A stretch of DNA of 64,000 bases from Acidovorax sp. CCYZU-2555 (GCF_018413525.1 NZ_JAHCDD010000003.1:1-64000); one strand, 5' to 3'; positions 25,779-35,296 are shown, counted from the stretch's first letter. Notes: generated by a model from the sequence alone, not told the origin. Program-made: numbers and translations.

Positions 25779-27740
25779 ATGGTCTTTACCGCCCTGCGCG
25801 CCTGGCGCCTGGTTTCTGCGCTGTGCGCCGCCGCGCTGCTGGCGGGCTGCGCCGGCGTGCAGGTCAGTTCGCTGCAGCCGTCCGACTATCTGTCGCAGCG
25901 GCGCTCCGACATCCTCACGGCCGGCACGCTCAGCGCCGCGACGCAGGAAGCGCTGCGCGTCATCGGCCTCGAGCGCAAGCGCTGCGAGGATCTGCCGTCG
26001 CAGTGCCGTGACGACATCGCGGGCACGCCCGCACTGACCGACGACCAGCGCCTGTCCACGCTCGCCGAACTCTGGACCCAGGCCGCGCTGCAGGCCCAGC
26101 GCGCTGCGCCGGGCAGCCACGGCAGCGACGAAATCGATGCCTGGCTCGAAGCCGCGCGCCACGCCTATGCCTACCTGTTCTTTTCATCGCGCAAGCCCAG
26201 CGAGCGCATGTTCGAGGACCGCCAGACCCAGGTGCGCGACTACTACAACCATGCCGTCGAACAGGCGATCACCGGGCTGTTCCACCACAGCCAGCAGCGC
26301 CATCTCACGGCGCTCGATGCGTCGGTGCTGCCCTGGAACGGCTGGACGCTGCACACCAACCTCAGCGGCATCTGGTTGCCGCAGGACGCGCAGATGCCGC
26401 GCGAACTCATTCCGGCCTCGTCGCTGACGTTCTCGGGCCTGCGCAACATCTACCGGCGCGACGGCTTCGGCGCGGAGCTGGTCGCGGTCTTTCCCACCGA
26501 CGACCCGCTGAGCGCGCGCCCGGCCGATGAGCCACTCGACACCTTGCCGGCGCGCAGCGCCGAGCAGCCGTTCCAGGAAGCGCCCTATCCCGCGCTCACG
26601 GCGCTGCTGCGCTTCGAAGGCACGACGCAGGCCGAAGTGCTCAAGACGCGCACCATTCACGTGCAGATGTACGACCCCTACCGCTACGGCAAGGTGCTGC
26701 TCGCCGGCGAACAGGTGCCGCTGGCGGCGAACTTCACTTCGGGCTACGGCCTGTGGCTCGCGCGCTCGGGCTTCTCGGTGCAGGCGCTGCGCTCGCTGCT
26801 GGGCCTGGACAACGGCTTGCATCGTCCGCAGATCTATCTGATGCAGCCCTACGACCCGGGCCGTCGCGTGGTGCTGATGCTGCACGGCCTGGCGAGCAGC
26901 CCCGAAGCCTGGATCAACGTCGCCAACGAAGTGCTGGGCGACGAGACGCTGCGCCAGAACTACCAGATCTGGCAGGTCTATTACCCGACCAATGCGCCGC
27001 TGGCGCTCAACAACCGCGCTATCCGCGACGCGCTGCAGGCCACGTTCGCGCACTTCGATCCCCAGGGCCTGTCGGCGGCGTCGCAGCACACCACGGTAAT
27101 CGGCCACAGCATGGGCGGCGTGCTCGCGCGCCTGCTGGTGTCGTCCGCGGGCACGCAGGTGTGGGACCGGCTGCTGGAAGACTACCAATTGCAGCCCGGG
27201 CAGCAGGCGGCGCTGCAGCGGCGCATGGCGCCGGTGCTCAACTTCGAGCCCCTGCCGTCGATCACCGACGCGATCTTCATCGCTGCCCCGCACCGCGGCA
27301 CGGCGTTTGCAAACCACCGTCTCGCACGCTGGGCCGCGAACCTGATCACGCTGCCGTTTTCCATGCTCGAGCAGGTGGGCGACGTGACGCGCGCACTGGC
27401 CCAGCTCAAGCCGCGGCCGGGCAAGCAGGGCCTGCTGCGCATTCCCAACAGCATCGACAACCTCAGCGATACGGACCCGTTCGTGCGCCTGTCATCGAAC
27501 CTGCCGCTCGCGCCGCAGCTGCGCTACCACTCGATCATCGGCGACGCCGAACCCGCGCTGCCGCTGGCCGATTCGAGCGACGGTATCGTGCCCTACGCGA
27601 GCGCCCACCTGCCGGGCGCGGCGTCGGAACTGGTGATCGAGTCGGGCCACAGCGTGCAGGAGCATCCGCTGGCGATCATCGAGATTCGGCGGATTCTGCA
27701 TGAGCAGTTGCAGCGCACGGGGGTTGGGGCTGGGCGTTGA
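25779..27740 (+). CDS. alpha/beta-hydrolase lipoprotein (putative esterase/lipase)
   Basis: A 653-residue protein with a lipobox (AALLAGCAG, Cys about 24), an N-terminal region of about 350 residues of unknown fold, and a C-terminal alpha/beta hydrolase: VVLMLHGLASSPEAW (oxyanion HG), nucleophile GHSMGGVLA (about residues 446-454) and His in VIESGHSVQEHP, with an Asp in the SSDGIVPY segment. It should be an outer- or inner-membrane-anchored serine esterase with an unknown substrate. Its neighbour DUF4105 suggests an envelope lipid or lipoprotein role, which is inference. Confidence 0.85.
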   Translation: MVFTALRAWRLVSALCAAALLAGCAGVQVSSLQPSDYLSQRRSDILTAGTLSAATQEALRVIGLERKRCEDLPSQCRDDIAGTPALTDDQRLSTLAELWTQAALQAQRAAPGSHGSDEIDAWLEAARHAYAYLFFSSRKPSERMFEDRQTQVRDYYNHAVEQAITGLFHHSQQRHLTALDASVLPWNGWTLHTNLSGIWLPQDAQMPRELIPASSLTFSGLRNIYRRDGFGAELVAVFPTDDPLSARPADEPLDTLPARSAEQPFQEAPYPALTALLRFEGTTQAEVLKTRTIHVQMYDPYRYGKVLLAGEQVPLAANFTSGYGLWLARSGFSVQALRSLLGLDNGLHRPQIYLMQPYDPGRRVVLMLHGLASSPEAWINVANEVLGDETLRQNYQIWQVYYPTNAPLALNNRAIRDALQATFAHFDPQGLSAASQHTTVIGHSMGGVLARLLVSSAGTQVWDRLLEDYQLQPGQQAALQRRMAPVLNFEPLPSITDAIFIAAPHRGTAFANHRLARWAANLITLPFSMLEQVGDVTRALAQLKPRPGKQGLLRIPNSIDNLSDTDPFVRLSSNLPLAPQLRYHSIIGDAEPALPLADSSDGIVPYASAHLPGAASELVIESGHSVQEHPLAIIEIRRILHEQLQRTGVGAGR

Positions 27741-27758
27741 GGGGCTTGAATACCAGGG

Positions 27759-27811
27759 CTTCGACAAGCTCAGCCCGAACGGTTTTACCGTTCGCCCTGA
27801 GCCTGTCGAAG
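27759..27811. repeat. REP-like inverted repeat (TTCGACA...CTCAG type)
   Basis: Left arm CTTCGACAAGCTCAGCCC and right arm GGGCTGAGC-like complement (CCTGAGCCTGTCGAAG) flank GAACGG-TTTTAC-CGTTC, a near-perfect 24-bp stem between convergent genes. The core recurs at 40772-40862. Such elements are common in beta- and gammaproteobacteria and can end transcription both ways. Confidence 0.8.
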
Positions 27812-27845
27812 GGTGAACGGCCTGCCCTCGAAAAATCGCCTCGCC

Positions 27846-28775
27846 TTATTTCCCCCAGCGCAACACCAACGGATCCAGCCGCCGCGCGATATCCAGCAAC
27901 TGCCGCCGCACTTCAGGATGCATCGCGGGCCAGGGCGAACGCGGGGCGTCGCAGGCGATCACGCCGCCTGCCTGCATCAGCGCCTTGGCGGCGAGAAAGC
28001 CTGCCTGGCGGTTCTCGTGATTGATCAGCGGCAGCCAGCGCTGGTATTCGTTGAACGCCAGGTCCTTGTCGCCGTTGCGAAAGGCTTCGATGATGGGGCG
28101 AATGCCGTCGGCGAAACCGCCACCGGTCATGGAACCCGTCGCGCCGGCTTCGAGGTCGGCGAGCAGCGTGATGGCTTCCTCGCCGTCCCATGGGCCTTCG
28201 ATGGCTTCGCCGCCCAGCGCGATCAGTTCGCGCAGCTTGCTCGCCGCGCCTGCGGTCTCCATCTTGAAGTAGCTGACCTGCTCGATCTCCTGCGCCATGC
28301 GCGCCAAAAACGCGGGCGGCAAGGCCGTGCCCGCCGCGGGCGCGTCCTGGATCATGATGGGAATGTCGATCGCATCGGACACACCCGCGAAGAAGCGGTG
28401 AATCTGCGCGTCGCTGAAGCGGAACGTTGCGCCGTGGTACGGCGGCATGACCATCACCATCGCCGCGCCCATATCCTGCGCACGCCGGCTGCGCGCCGCG
28501 CAGACCGCGGTGCTGGTATGCGTGGTGGTGACGATCACCGGCACGCGGCCGGCCACATGTTCGAGCACCAGGCGCGTGAGCGTTTCGCGCTCGTCGTCGG
28601 CCAGCAGGAACTGCTCGGAGAAGTTGGCCAGTATGCACAGGCCGTCGACGCCCGAGTCGATCATGAAGTCGACGCAGCGCTTCTGGCTCGCCAGATCGAG
28701 CGTGCCGTCTTCATGGAAGGTCGTGGGCACGACCGGGAAGATGCCGCGGTAGCGCGGGTTGGAAAGTCCGGGCAT
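27846..28775 (-). CDS. dihydrodipicolinate synthase family aldolase/dehydratase (sugar-acid pathway)
   Basis: A 309-residue class I aldolase-fold protein of the DHDPS/NAL family. The Schiff-base Lys is in VSYFKMETAG (about residue 168). It lacks the fully typical DapA set and is not in a lysine context. It follows an enolase-superfamily dehydratase by 10 bp in a four-gene operon, so it probably cleaves or dehydrates a 2-keto-3-deoxy sugar acid. Candidates are KDR/KDG aldolase or L-2-keto-3-deoxyarabonate dehydratase. Confidence 0.82.
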   Translation of the reverse strand: MPGLSNPRYRGIFPVVPTTFHEDGTLDLASQKRCVDFMIDSGVDGLCILANFSEQFLLADDERETLTRLVLEHVAGRVPVIVTTTHTSTAVCAARSRRAQDMGAAMVMVMPPYHGATFRFSDAQIHRFFAGVSDAIDIPIMIQDAPAAGTALPPAFLARMAQEIEQVSYFKMETAGAASKLRELIALGGEAIEGPWDGEEAITLLADLEAGATGSMTGGGFADGIRPIIEAFRNGDKDLAFNEYQRWLPLINHENRQAGFLAAKALMQAGGVIACDAPRSPWPAMHPEVRRQLLDIARRLDPLVLRWGK

Positions 28776-28785
28776 GGCGGGCTCC

Positions 28786-29958
28786 TTACTCGATGATGTC
28801 GAACTGGTCGAGGTACTCGGTCTTGAGCGTCAGGCCCAGGCCGGGAACGTCGTCGCGCAGCTGCAGGAAGCCGTTGTCGGCGATGGGCTCGCCGTCGAAG
28901 ATGTACCAGAACAGCTCGTTGCCGACTTCCACGTCGAAGATCGGGAAGTACTCGGCCATGGGCGAGGCCAGCGTGCTCATCGTCAGATGGTAGTTGTGCA
29001 TCTGGCCGGCGTGCGGAATGACCGGCACCGAATAGGCTTCGCACAGCGCGTTGATCTTGTGCGCGGCCGTGATGCCGCCCACGCGATTGGTGTCGTACTG
29101 CACCACGCTCACGGCCTTCTTGTCGAGCAACTGCTTGAAGCCGTAGAGGCTGAACTCATGCTCGCCGCCCGAGATCGGAATGATGTTCATCGCGTTGAGT
29201 TCGGCGTAGCCGTCGATGTCGTCGGCGATCACCGGTTCCTCCAGCCAGCGCGGCTCGTACTTCGCGAGCTTGGGCAGCATGCGCTTGGCGTACTCGAGGT
29301 TCCAGCCCATGTAGCACTCGAGCATCAGGTCGTTGTCGTAGCCGATCACTTCGCGAATGGCTTCGACCGATTTGAGGTTCTCCTTGACGCCATGCTGCAG
29401 GTGGGCCGGGCCGTAGCCGAAGCGCATCTTGAACGCGGTGAAGCCCTGGTCCATGAACTTCTGCGCTTCGTCCTGCATTTCCTTGAGGTCGCCGCGGTAG
29501 AGCTTGGAGTAGTAGCAGGGAATCTTTTCCTTGGTGCGCCCGCCCAGCAGCTTGAACACCGGCTTGTTGACGCTCTTGCCCAGGATGTCCCAGATCGCCA
29601 GATCGACGGCCGAGATCGCGGCCATGGTCACGCCCTTGCGGCCCCAGGCGTGCGTGGCGCGGTACATGCGCTGCCAGAGGTATTCGTAGTCCCAGGGGTC
29701 CTGGCCCACGACCAGCGGCGTGAGGTACTGGTCGATGATGGCCTTGGCGATCGCCGGCGCCAGCGCCACGTTACCTATGCCCACGATGCCGTCGTCGGTC
29801 TCGATCTCGACCACGGTCCACGAATGGAAGCGGAAGGTGCTCATGCTCTCGGTGTTGGAGTACACCAGATCCATGGCGTTGGAGCAGAAGTTGCCCTGGG
29901 GCGGAACGGTCTTGCCCTTCCATTGGAAAACACGGGCGCGCACGGACTTGATCTTCAT
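28786..29958 (-). CDS. enolase-superfamily sugar-acid dehydratase, L-rhamnonate dehydratase-like
   Basis: A 390-residue mandelate racemase/muconate lactonising enzyme family protein. It has an N-terminal capping domain, then a barrel with [10 protein letters not shown] (Lys-x-Arg), LECYMGWN (metal Asp/Glu site), [18 protein letters not shown] (Glu-His) and [12 protein letters not shown], with [11 protein letters not shown] at the end. The GGEHEF and YGF pattern is close to RhmD-type rhamnonate dehydratases. It should dehydrate an aldonic acid to its 2-keto-3-deoxy form; exact substrate is open. The next gene is the aldolase-like partner. Confidence 0.8.
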   Translation of the reverse strand: MKIKSVRARVFQWKGKTVPPQGNFCSNAMDLVYSNTESMSTFRFHSWTVVEIETDDGIVGIGNVALAPAIAKAIIDQYLTPLVVGQDPWDYEYLWQRMYRATHAWGRKGVTMAAISAVDLAIWDILGKSVNKPVFKLLGGRTKEKIPCYYSKLYRGDLKEMQDEAQKFMDQGFTAFKMRFGYGPAHLQHGVKENLKSVEAIREVIGYDNDLMLECYMGWNLEYAKRMLPKLAKYEPRWLEEPVIADDIDGYAELNAMNIIPISGGEHEFSLYGFKQLLDKKAVSVVQYDTNRVGGITAAHKINALCEAYSVPVIPHAGQMHNYHLTMSTLASPMAEYFPIFDVEVGNELFWYIFDGEPIADNGFLQLRDDVPGLGLTLKTEYLDQFDIIE

Positions 29959-30006
29959 ACAGACCTCTTGGAAAAAATGGAGTGAAGCGGGCCGCAGCCC
30001 GGGGAA

Positions 30007-31056
30007 TCAGGCGGCGGCCAGTGACCGCGTTGCCATGCGCGCCGAGCCCATGCGGCTGGCGATCAGCAAGGCCTGCCAGGTCGCCTCTACGCTCGCCCGG
30101 CCCTGGCCCGCGATGTCGTAGGCCGTGCCATGCGCGGGCGTGGTGATGGGAATCGGCAGGCCGCCCTGCACCGTCACGCCGCGCGAGAAGCCCAGCAACT
30201 TGATCGCGATCTGGCCCTGGTCGTGGTACATCGTGACGATGGCCTGGTACTCGCCCGCCTGGGCCTTGAGAAAGATCGTGTCGGCCGGGAACGGGCCGTG
30301 GAACGGCGCGTCGCTGGGCCAGTCGCGCGCCTGCAGCGCGCGCACCGCGGGGGCGATGATGTCGATCTCTTCGCGCCCGCAGGTGCCGCCGTCGCCGTTG
30401 TGCGGGTTGAAGCCCGCGATCGCCACCTTGGGCTGGGCAATGCCGCTGGCGCGCAGCGCGTTGTAGAGGAGTTCGGCCGCCTGGGCGATGCGCTCTTCGC
30501 TGAGATAGCTGGCCACATCCTTGAGCGGCACATGCGAGGAAATGCGCGAAGTCCACAGGTCGCCCAGCGTGTTGAACTCGCAGAAGTAGCCCTGCACGCC
30601 CAGGTATTCGGCGAAGTGGTGCAGCTCGTCTTCGTGGCGCAGTCCGCCGAGCTTCATCGCCTGCTTGTTGAGTGGCGCAAAGCAGATCGCGTCGATCGCG
30701 CCGGCCAGCGCCGCGTCCATGCACTGGTCCAGCACCTGCAGCACCGAACGCCCGCCCGCGGCGCCCACCTGGCCGGTCTGCACGTCGGCGGCGGCAATGC
30801 TGTTCACGGCCACGAAGGCCGGCAGCCGCGTGTCGGCGCGCTCGCGCGCATCGGACAGAGCGGCCAGCGGCGCCGTCGCCACCTCGACGCCGGCTGTGCG
30901 CTGGCCCTGGGCCCAGAGCCAGGGGTCGCCGATCAGCACCAGGTTGGCCTGCTGCGTGGCTTCGGGTTTGGCCAGCAGGCGGGCGATCAGTTCGGCGCCT
31001 ATGCCGGCGGGGTCGCCCAGGGTCAGGGCAACGACGGGAAGGGGTGCGGTAGCCAT
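30007..31056 (-). CDS. PdxA-family NAD-dependent dehydrogenase (PdxA2/TphB-like, probably catabolic)
   Basis: A 349-residue PdxA-family protein: LTLGDPAGIGAEL at the start, metal-binding HEDELHHFAEYLG (His), GFNPHNGDGG (His) and TMYHDQGQIAIKLLGF (His), with PAHGTAYDIAGQG near the end. PdxA proper oxidises 4-phosphohydroxythreonine in B6 synthesis. Paralogues outside B6 operons act on phosphorylated threonate/erythronate or on terephthalate cis-diols (TphB). Here it lies in a sugar-acid operon, so a catabolic role is likelier. The DUF1537 kinase that usually supplies 4-phospho-threonate is absent. Confidence 0.85.
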   Translation of the reverse strand: MATAPLPVVALTLGDPAGIGAELIARLLAKPEATQQANLVLIGDPWLWAQGQRTAGVEVATAPLAALSDARERADTRLPAFVAVNSIAAADVQTGQVGAAGGRSVLQVLDQCMDAALAGAIDAICFAPLNKQAMKLGGLRHEDELHHFAEYLGVQGYFCEFNTLGDLWTSRISSHVPLKDVASYLSEERIAQAAELLYNALRASGIAQPKVAIAGFNPHNGDGGTCGREEIDIIAPAVRALQARDWPSDAPFHGPFPADTIFLKAQAGEYQAIVTMYHDQGQIAIKLLGFSRGVTVQGGLPIPITTPAHGTAYDIAGQGRASVEATWQALLIASRMGSARMATRSLAAA

Positions 31057-31059
31057 GGC

Positions 31060-32049
31060 TCAGTCCAGTTTGATATTGTTCTTGCGAATGATCTCGCCGA
31101 AGCGCTGGTACTCGGCGAGGTGGAAGCTGCCGAAGTCGGGCTGGGTCATGGGCCGCAGTTCGGCGCCCACGGCCTCGAGCCGGGTCTTGGTCTCGGGCAT
31201 GGCGATGACCTTGTTGACTTCGTCATGCACTTTCTGCTGCACGGCCTTGGGGGTCGCGGCCGGCATGTAGATGCCGTACCAGGCGCTGATCGCCACCGTG
31301 GGCAGACCGGCTTCGGCCATGGTCGGCACCTGGGGCAGCTGCGGGTTGCGCTGGGGCGAAGTCACGGCCAGCGCGCGCAGCTTGCCGGCCTTGATCTGGC
31401 CGATGACCGAAGGCATGGTGTCGAAGCTCATCTGCACCTGGCCGCTGACCAGATCGACCAGCGCGCCCGCGCTGCCCTTGTAGGGCACATGCGTGATGGC
31501 GATGCCGGCCGCGTCCTTGAACACTTCGGCCGCGATGTGCTGGGTGCTGCCCGTGCCGCTGCTCGCGAAGTTGATCTGGCCTGGATTCTTCTTGGCCAGG
31601 GCGACGAGTTCGGCGACGCTGTTCGCGGCCACCGAATTGCCCACGACCAGCACATTGGGCACGGAGCCGACGAAGGCCACGGGCACCAGGTCCTTGTTGT
31701 TGTCGTAGCCCAGCTTGAGCAGGTGGGGCGCGATCGCATGCGCCGTGACCACGCCCATGACCATGGTGTGTCCGTCCGTGGACTTGGCGGTCACGTCGAC
31801 GGCCATGGTGTTGGAGACGCCGGGGCGGTTTTCGACCAGCACCGGCTGCTTGAGCAAGGGCGCGAGCCGGTCGGCGACGGCGCGCGCCATCGCATCGGTG
31901 CCGCCGCCGGGCGCGGAGCCGACCAGCATGCGCACCGGCCGTGTCGGCCAGTTCGCCGGATCCTGCGCCTGCGCGGCCGCGGGCAGCAGACAGGTAGCCC
32001 AGACCGCGGTGGCGGTCAGCAGATGACGTCTTTGCATCTTTGTCTCCAT
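31060..32049 (-). CDS. Bug-family substrate-binding protein of the sugar-acid operon
   Basis: A 329-residue periplasmic receptor: signal peptide ending AAAQAQ (about residue 28), then WPTRPVRMLVGSAPGGGTDAMAR, VENRPGVSNT, VPYKGSAGALVDLVSG and LPQVPTMAEAG. It heads the operon Bug-PdxA-dehydratase-aldolase (gap of 3 bp to the PdxA-like gene) and faces a LysR gene across a short intergenic region. It probably captures the organic acid that the operon degrades; no membrane transporter gene is in the operon. Confidence 0.92.
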   Translation of the reverse strand: METKMQRRHLLTATAVWATCLLPAAAQAQDPANWPTRPVRMLVGSAPGGGTDAMARAVADRLAPLLKQPVLVENRPGVSNTMAVDVTAKSTDGHTMVMGVVTAHAIAPHLLKLGYDNNKDLVPVAFVGSVPNVLVVGNSVAANSVAELVALAKKNPGQINFASSGTGSTQHIAAEVFKDAAGIAITHVPYKGSAGALVDLVSGQVQMSFDTMPSVIGQIKAGKLRALAVTSPQRNPQLPQVPTMAEAGLPTVAISAWYGIYMPAATPKAVQQKVHDEVNKVIAMPETKTRLEAVGAELRPMTQPDFGSFHLAEYQRFGEIIRKNNIKLD

Positions 32050-32081
32050 TTTTATAGTGGTGACTGCATCGTAGGCAAGGT

Positions 32082-32102
32082 ATTGATAGCCGTATATTCA
32101 AT
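32082..32102. promoter_or_regulatory. LysR-type operator between Bug and LysR genes
   Basis: ATTGA-N11-TCAAT is a perfect inverted repeat with the T-N11-A form of LysR-family sites. It lies between the divergent operon and regulator, 33 bp from the Bug start and 43 bp from the LysR start. A further ATTGATA is found at about 32113. Confidence 0.6.
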
Positions 32103-32144
32103 GTTTTTGATAGATTGATAACCTGAGGAAATCAGGAGACAGCC

Positions 32145-33092
32145 ATGGGTTCCATCGACAAACGCGACAACACACCGCAGTTGCTCAACCGCCTGCGCAT
32201 GCGCCAGATCGCGCTGGTGCTGGCCATAGAGGAACGCCAGACGCTGCGCGCCGCGGCCGCGCAGCTGGGCCTGAGCCAGCCCGCGGCGACCAAGATGCTG
32301 CACGAGCTCGAAGATGCGCTGGGCCAGCGGCTGTTCGAGCGCGTGGGCCGGCAATTGCAGCGCAATGCCGCGGGCGACCGGGTGTTCGACTACTTCCGCG
32401 CGATGCGCGGCAGCATGGAAGCGCTCAACCGCGAGCTGGGCGAGCTGCGCCAGGGCAGCGCGGGCCGGCTGGTGGTCGGCAGCATCATGGCGGCCTCACC
32501 CGGGCGCCTGACCCGCGCCCTGCTCGACCTCAAGAAGCAGCTGCCGCTGCTCGAAATGGAAGTCGCGGTCGACACCAGCGACCGGCTGCTGACCCAGCTG
32601 CATGAAGGCGTGCTCGAAGTCGTGGTCGGGCGCATGGCCGCCGCATCGGCCGGCGAATGCGTGTTCCGGCCCATTGACGACGAAAGCCTGGCTTTCATCG
32701 TGCGCAACGACCACCCGCTGCTGGCCCTGCCCAAGGCGCGCTTCGCCGATCTGCAGCACTACGGCTGGGTGCTGCAGCCGCCGGGCAGCCCGATGCGCGC
32801 GCTGATCGAGCAGGAGTTTCGCGAGCACTGCACGCCGCTGCCGCGCGGGCTGATCGAGACCGGCTCGATTCTCACCACCATCAATCTGGTGCGCAGCTCG
32901 GACATGCTGGGCGTGATTCCGCAGACCGTGGGCGCGCTCAACGACCACTACGGAATGCTGCGCATCGTGCCTTACACGCTGCGCCACAAGCTCGAGTCCT
33001 ATGGCAGCCTGGTGCGCCGCGACCGGCCGCTGAGCCGGCCCGCCGAGCTGTTCCTCGAACTGCTGCACCGCGCCGAGCCCGACGCCAGCTGA
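32145..33092 (+). CDS. LysR-family transcriptional regulator
   Basis: A 315-residue LTTR. The N-terminal winged HTH reads LRMRQIALVLAIEERQTLRAAAAQLGLSQPAATKMLHELE, grouping it with GbpR/PcaQ-like regulators that bind oxyanion or aromatic/sugar-acid effectors; the C-terminal effector domain runs from about residue 100. It is divergent from the Bug/PdxA/dehydratase/aldolase operon and shares with it the ATTGA-N11-TCAAT site, so it probably activates that operon when the substrate is present. It is convergent with the MFS gene. Confidence 0.92.
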   Translation: MGSIDKRDNTPQLLNRLRMRQIALVLAIEERQTLRAAAAQLGLSQPAATKMLHELEDALGQRLFERVGRQLQRNAAGDRVFDYFRAMRGSMEALNRELGELRQGSAGRLVVGSIMAASPGRLTRALLDLKKQLPLLEMEVAVDTSDRLLTQLHEGVLEVVVGRMAAASAGECVFRPIDDESLAFIVRNDHPLLALPKARFADLQHYGWVLQPPGSPMRALIEQEFREHCTPLPRGLIETGSILTTINLVRSSDMLGVIPQTVGALNDHYGMLRIVPYTLRHKLESYGSLVRRDRPLSRPAELFLELLHRAEPDAS

Positions 33093-33099
33093 CCGGCGC

Positions 33100-34305
33100 T
33101 CAGGCCTGCGGCGCCAGCGCCGCGCGCGCGCCCAGGCGGCTGGCAAGCCACAGTCCGATCAATGATGCCGCGCCCGTCACGACCCAGGTCGCATGCCAGC
33201 CGCCGGCCTGGGCCGCGACCCAGGCGACCAGCGGCGGCCCCAGGAACTGGCCCGTGGCCGAGCATTGCTGCACCCAGCCCATGGTCGTAGACACCGTCTG
33301 CGCGCTCGGCGCCAGGCGCACGACCAGCGAGAACAAGGTGCCCGGCACCATGCCGCCCGCGGCGGAAAACAGCAGCACGGCCGCGTAGCGCAGCAGCGGC
33401 GCCTCGCCCAGCAGCGGGCTGAAAGTCAGGAAGGCCGTCAGCGCCATGCTGCCAAAGCCCCAGAACAGCAGGCGCTGCGCGGCCAGGCCGCGCAGCAGCC
33501 AGCGTCCCGCAGCGACATTGCCGATGATGTTCATCGCGCAGACCAGCGCCGTCAGCGCGCCCGCAGCGACCGCGCCCACGCCGGCCTGGGCATAGACCGA
33601 AGGCAGAAAACCGACCACGGCCAGCCACTGGCTCGAATACATCGCGAACGCCAGCGCCACCAGCCAGGGGCCGGGGCTGGCGAGCGTCACGCGCAGGCGC
33701 TGCGCCCAGGGCTCAGGGGTAGCGCCTGCGGGGCCTGCAGGCGCCGCACCGGCATCCGGCACGCCCAGCACCAGCCAGAGCGCCATTGCCGCCGACAGCG
33801 CGCCCAGCAGCCCCCACCAGGCCTGCCAGCCCCAGGCCGCCATGAACAGCGGCCCGCACAGCAGCGCCAGCGCCGCGCCGGCCGGCATGTACGCGCCCCA
33901 CAGGCCCAGGAACGACGGCAGCTGGCGTGCGGGCACCAGCTGCCGTATCAGGCTGGGCGCGGCCAGCACCACCAGCAGAAAGCCCAGGCCTTCGACGGCG
34001 CGCAGCACCAGCAAGTCAGCCGGAGCGCGCGCCCAGATGCCCGCGAGGCTGGCCACGCACAGCGTGAGCTGGCCGATCAGCATGCTGCGGCGCAGTCCCA
34101 GGCCGTCGACGGCAACGCCCAAAAGCACGCCCAGCAGCATGCCCGCGAGCTGCACCATCGACAGCAGAAAGCCGGCCTCGACCAGCGTCAGGCCCAGCGC
34201 CTGCTGCAGCACCGGAATCGCGGGCGGAATCTTGCCGATGTGCAGCGCGGCCGTGACGCCGGCCAGGATGACGGCGATCGCCGCCGCGGTGGAATGGGAC
34301 TTCAC
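33100..34305 (-). CDS. MFS transporter
   Basis: A 401-residue major facilitator protein with 12 hydrophobic segments; GVAVDGLGLRRSMLIGQ is the loop 2-3 motif. Pairing 7 bp after a LysR gene on the same strand suggests regulator-transporter linkage. It is probably an importer or exporter of an organic acid related to the nearby catabolic genes; the substrate is unknown. The subfamily looks like CynX/NimT-type by its Ala/Leu-rich loops, which is weak evidence. Confidence 0.85.
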   Translation of the reverse strand: MKSHSTAAAIAVILAGVTAALHIGKIPPAIPVLQQALGLTLVEAGFLLSMVQLAGMLLGVLLGVAVDGLGLRRSMLIGQLTLCVASLAGIWARAPADLLVLRAVEGLGFLLVVLAAPSLIRQLVPARQLPSFLGLWGAYMPAGAALALLCGPLFMAAWGWQAWWGLLGALSAAMALWLVLGVPDAGAAPAGPAGATPEPWAQRLRVTLASPGPWLVALAFAMYSSQWLAVVGFLPSVYAQAGVGAVAAGALTALVCAMNIIGNVAAGRWLLRGLAAQRLLFWGFGSMALTAFLTFSPLLGEAPLLRYAAVLLFSAAGGMVPGTLFSLVVRLAPSAQTVSTTMGWVQQCSATGQFLGPPLVAWVAAQAGGWHATWVVTGAASLIGLWLASRLGARAALAPQA

Positions 34306-34312
34306 GTGGCGA

Positions 34313-35266
34313 TCAGTCCAGCGCCTGCTGTTTGGCCAGGTCCCACAGCGCCTCGGCCTTGTCCGACATCACCGCGCGCTGGCGGTACATGCGTATCTCC
34401 ACCGGAATGTTGAGCGTCTGCGTGCCCGCGCCCACGAGCGCGCCGCTGGCCAGCTCGGCCTCGATCAGCGACTGCGGCAGCCAGGCGATGCCGCGGCCCT
34501 CGAGCGCCATGGTCTTGAGCAGCACCGCATGGTGGGCGGTGAAGACTTCCTGCAATTCAGACTCGGTGTTCCTGCGCCCCGCCCTGGCCATGTTGGGGCG
34601 CAGCTGGGCGCGCATGATGCGGCCCAGGCCAGAGTCCTGGCTGTAGGCCAGCATGGGCACGGGCGGCGCATTGCCGATCGCGTGCAAGGCCTTGCCGCGC
34701 GTGCCGTCGGGGTGGGGCACCGACACCGGCAGCAGCACTTCGCTGCCCAGCCGCAGCATCGGGTACTCCTGCTCGTCGAGCCGCCCCGGCACGTCCTTGT
34801 GGCCGTGGCACAGCACGAACTGCACGCGCCGCTGGAACATCAGGAATTCGCAGCTGCGCGAGCTGTCGGACATGGTCTGCAGCGCGCCTATGTGCAGCCG
34901 CGACTCTATGCCCGTGAGCCAGCGCGGAAAGAAAGTGAGCGACAGCGAGTGCGTGGCCGCGAAGCGCAGCGTCGACTCCTCCTGGTCGTGCGCGGCGCGC
35001 GCCTTGATGCGCGCGGCCTCGAGATCGCCGAGCACGCCTTCGAGCAGCGGCAGGAAACGCTGGCCCGCGGCAGTAAGCGCGGCCGGGTGGGCGCTGCGGT
35101 CGAACAGATCGACGCCCACCCACTCTTCGAGCCCGCGGATATGCCGGCTGAACGCCGGCTGGGCGATGGCGCGCGCTTCCGCGGCACGCGAGAAATTGCC
35201 GCTTTCGGCGAGGGCCATGAAGTCTTCGAGCCACTCGAAGTCAAGGTTGCGATTGCCTGGTCCCAT
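34313..35266 (-). CDS. LysR-family transcriptional regulator (second)
   Basis: A 317-residue LTTR with HTH FEWLEDFMALAESGNFSRAAEARAIAQPAFSRHIRGLEEW and a TAAGQRFLPLLEGVL helix linker. It resembles the YjiE/HypT branch in its wording (FEWLEDF, SCEFLMFQRRVQFVLCHGH). It is divergent from the DHDPS-Bug-SDR-tarD operon and upstream of the MFS gene, so it may control both sides. A TCCAC-GAA-GTGGA palindrome sits in the 121-bp gap between the divergent starts. Confidence 0.9.
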   Translation of the reverse strand: MGPGNRNLDFEWLEDFMALAESGNFSRAAEARAIAQPAFSRHIRGLEEWVGVDLFDRSAHPAALTAAGQRFLPLLEGVLGDLEAARIKARAAHDQEESTLRFAATHSLSLTFFPRWLTGIESRLHIGALQTMSDSSRSCEFLMFQRRVQFVLCHGHKDVPGRLDEQEYPMLRLGSEVLLPVSVPHPDGTRGKALHAIGNAPPVPMLAYSQDSGLGRIMRAQLRPNMARAGRRNTESELQEVFTAHHAVLLKTMALEGRGIAWLPQSLIEAELASGALVGAGTQTLNIPVEIRMYRQRAVMSDKAEALWDLAKQQALD

Positions 35267-35283
35267 GCGCTGCGCCCGTTGTC

Positions 35284-35296
35284 TCCACGAAGTGGA
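35284..35296. promoter_or_regulatory. possible LysR operator upstream of the tartrate-type operon
   Basis: TCCAC-GAA-GTGGA is a perfect inverted repeat fitting T-N11-A, 18 bp from the LysR start. Only spacing and symmetry support it. Confidence 0.35.
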
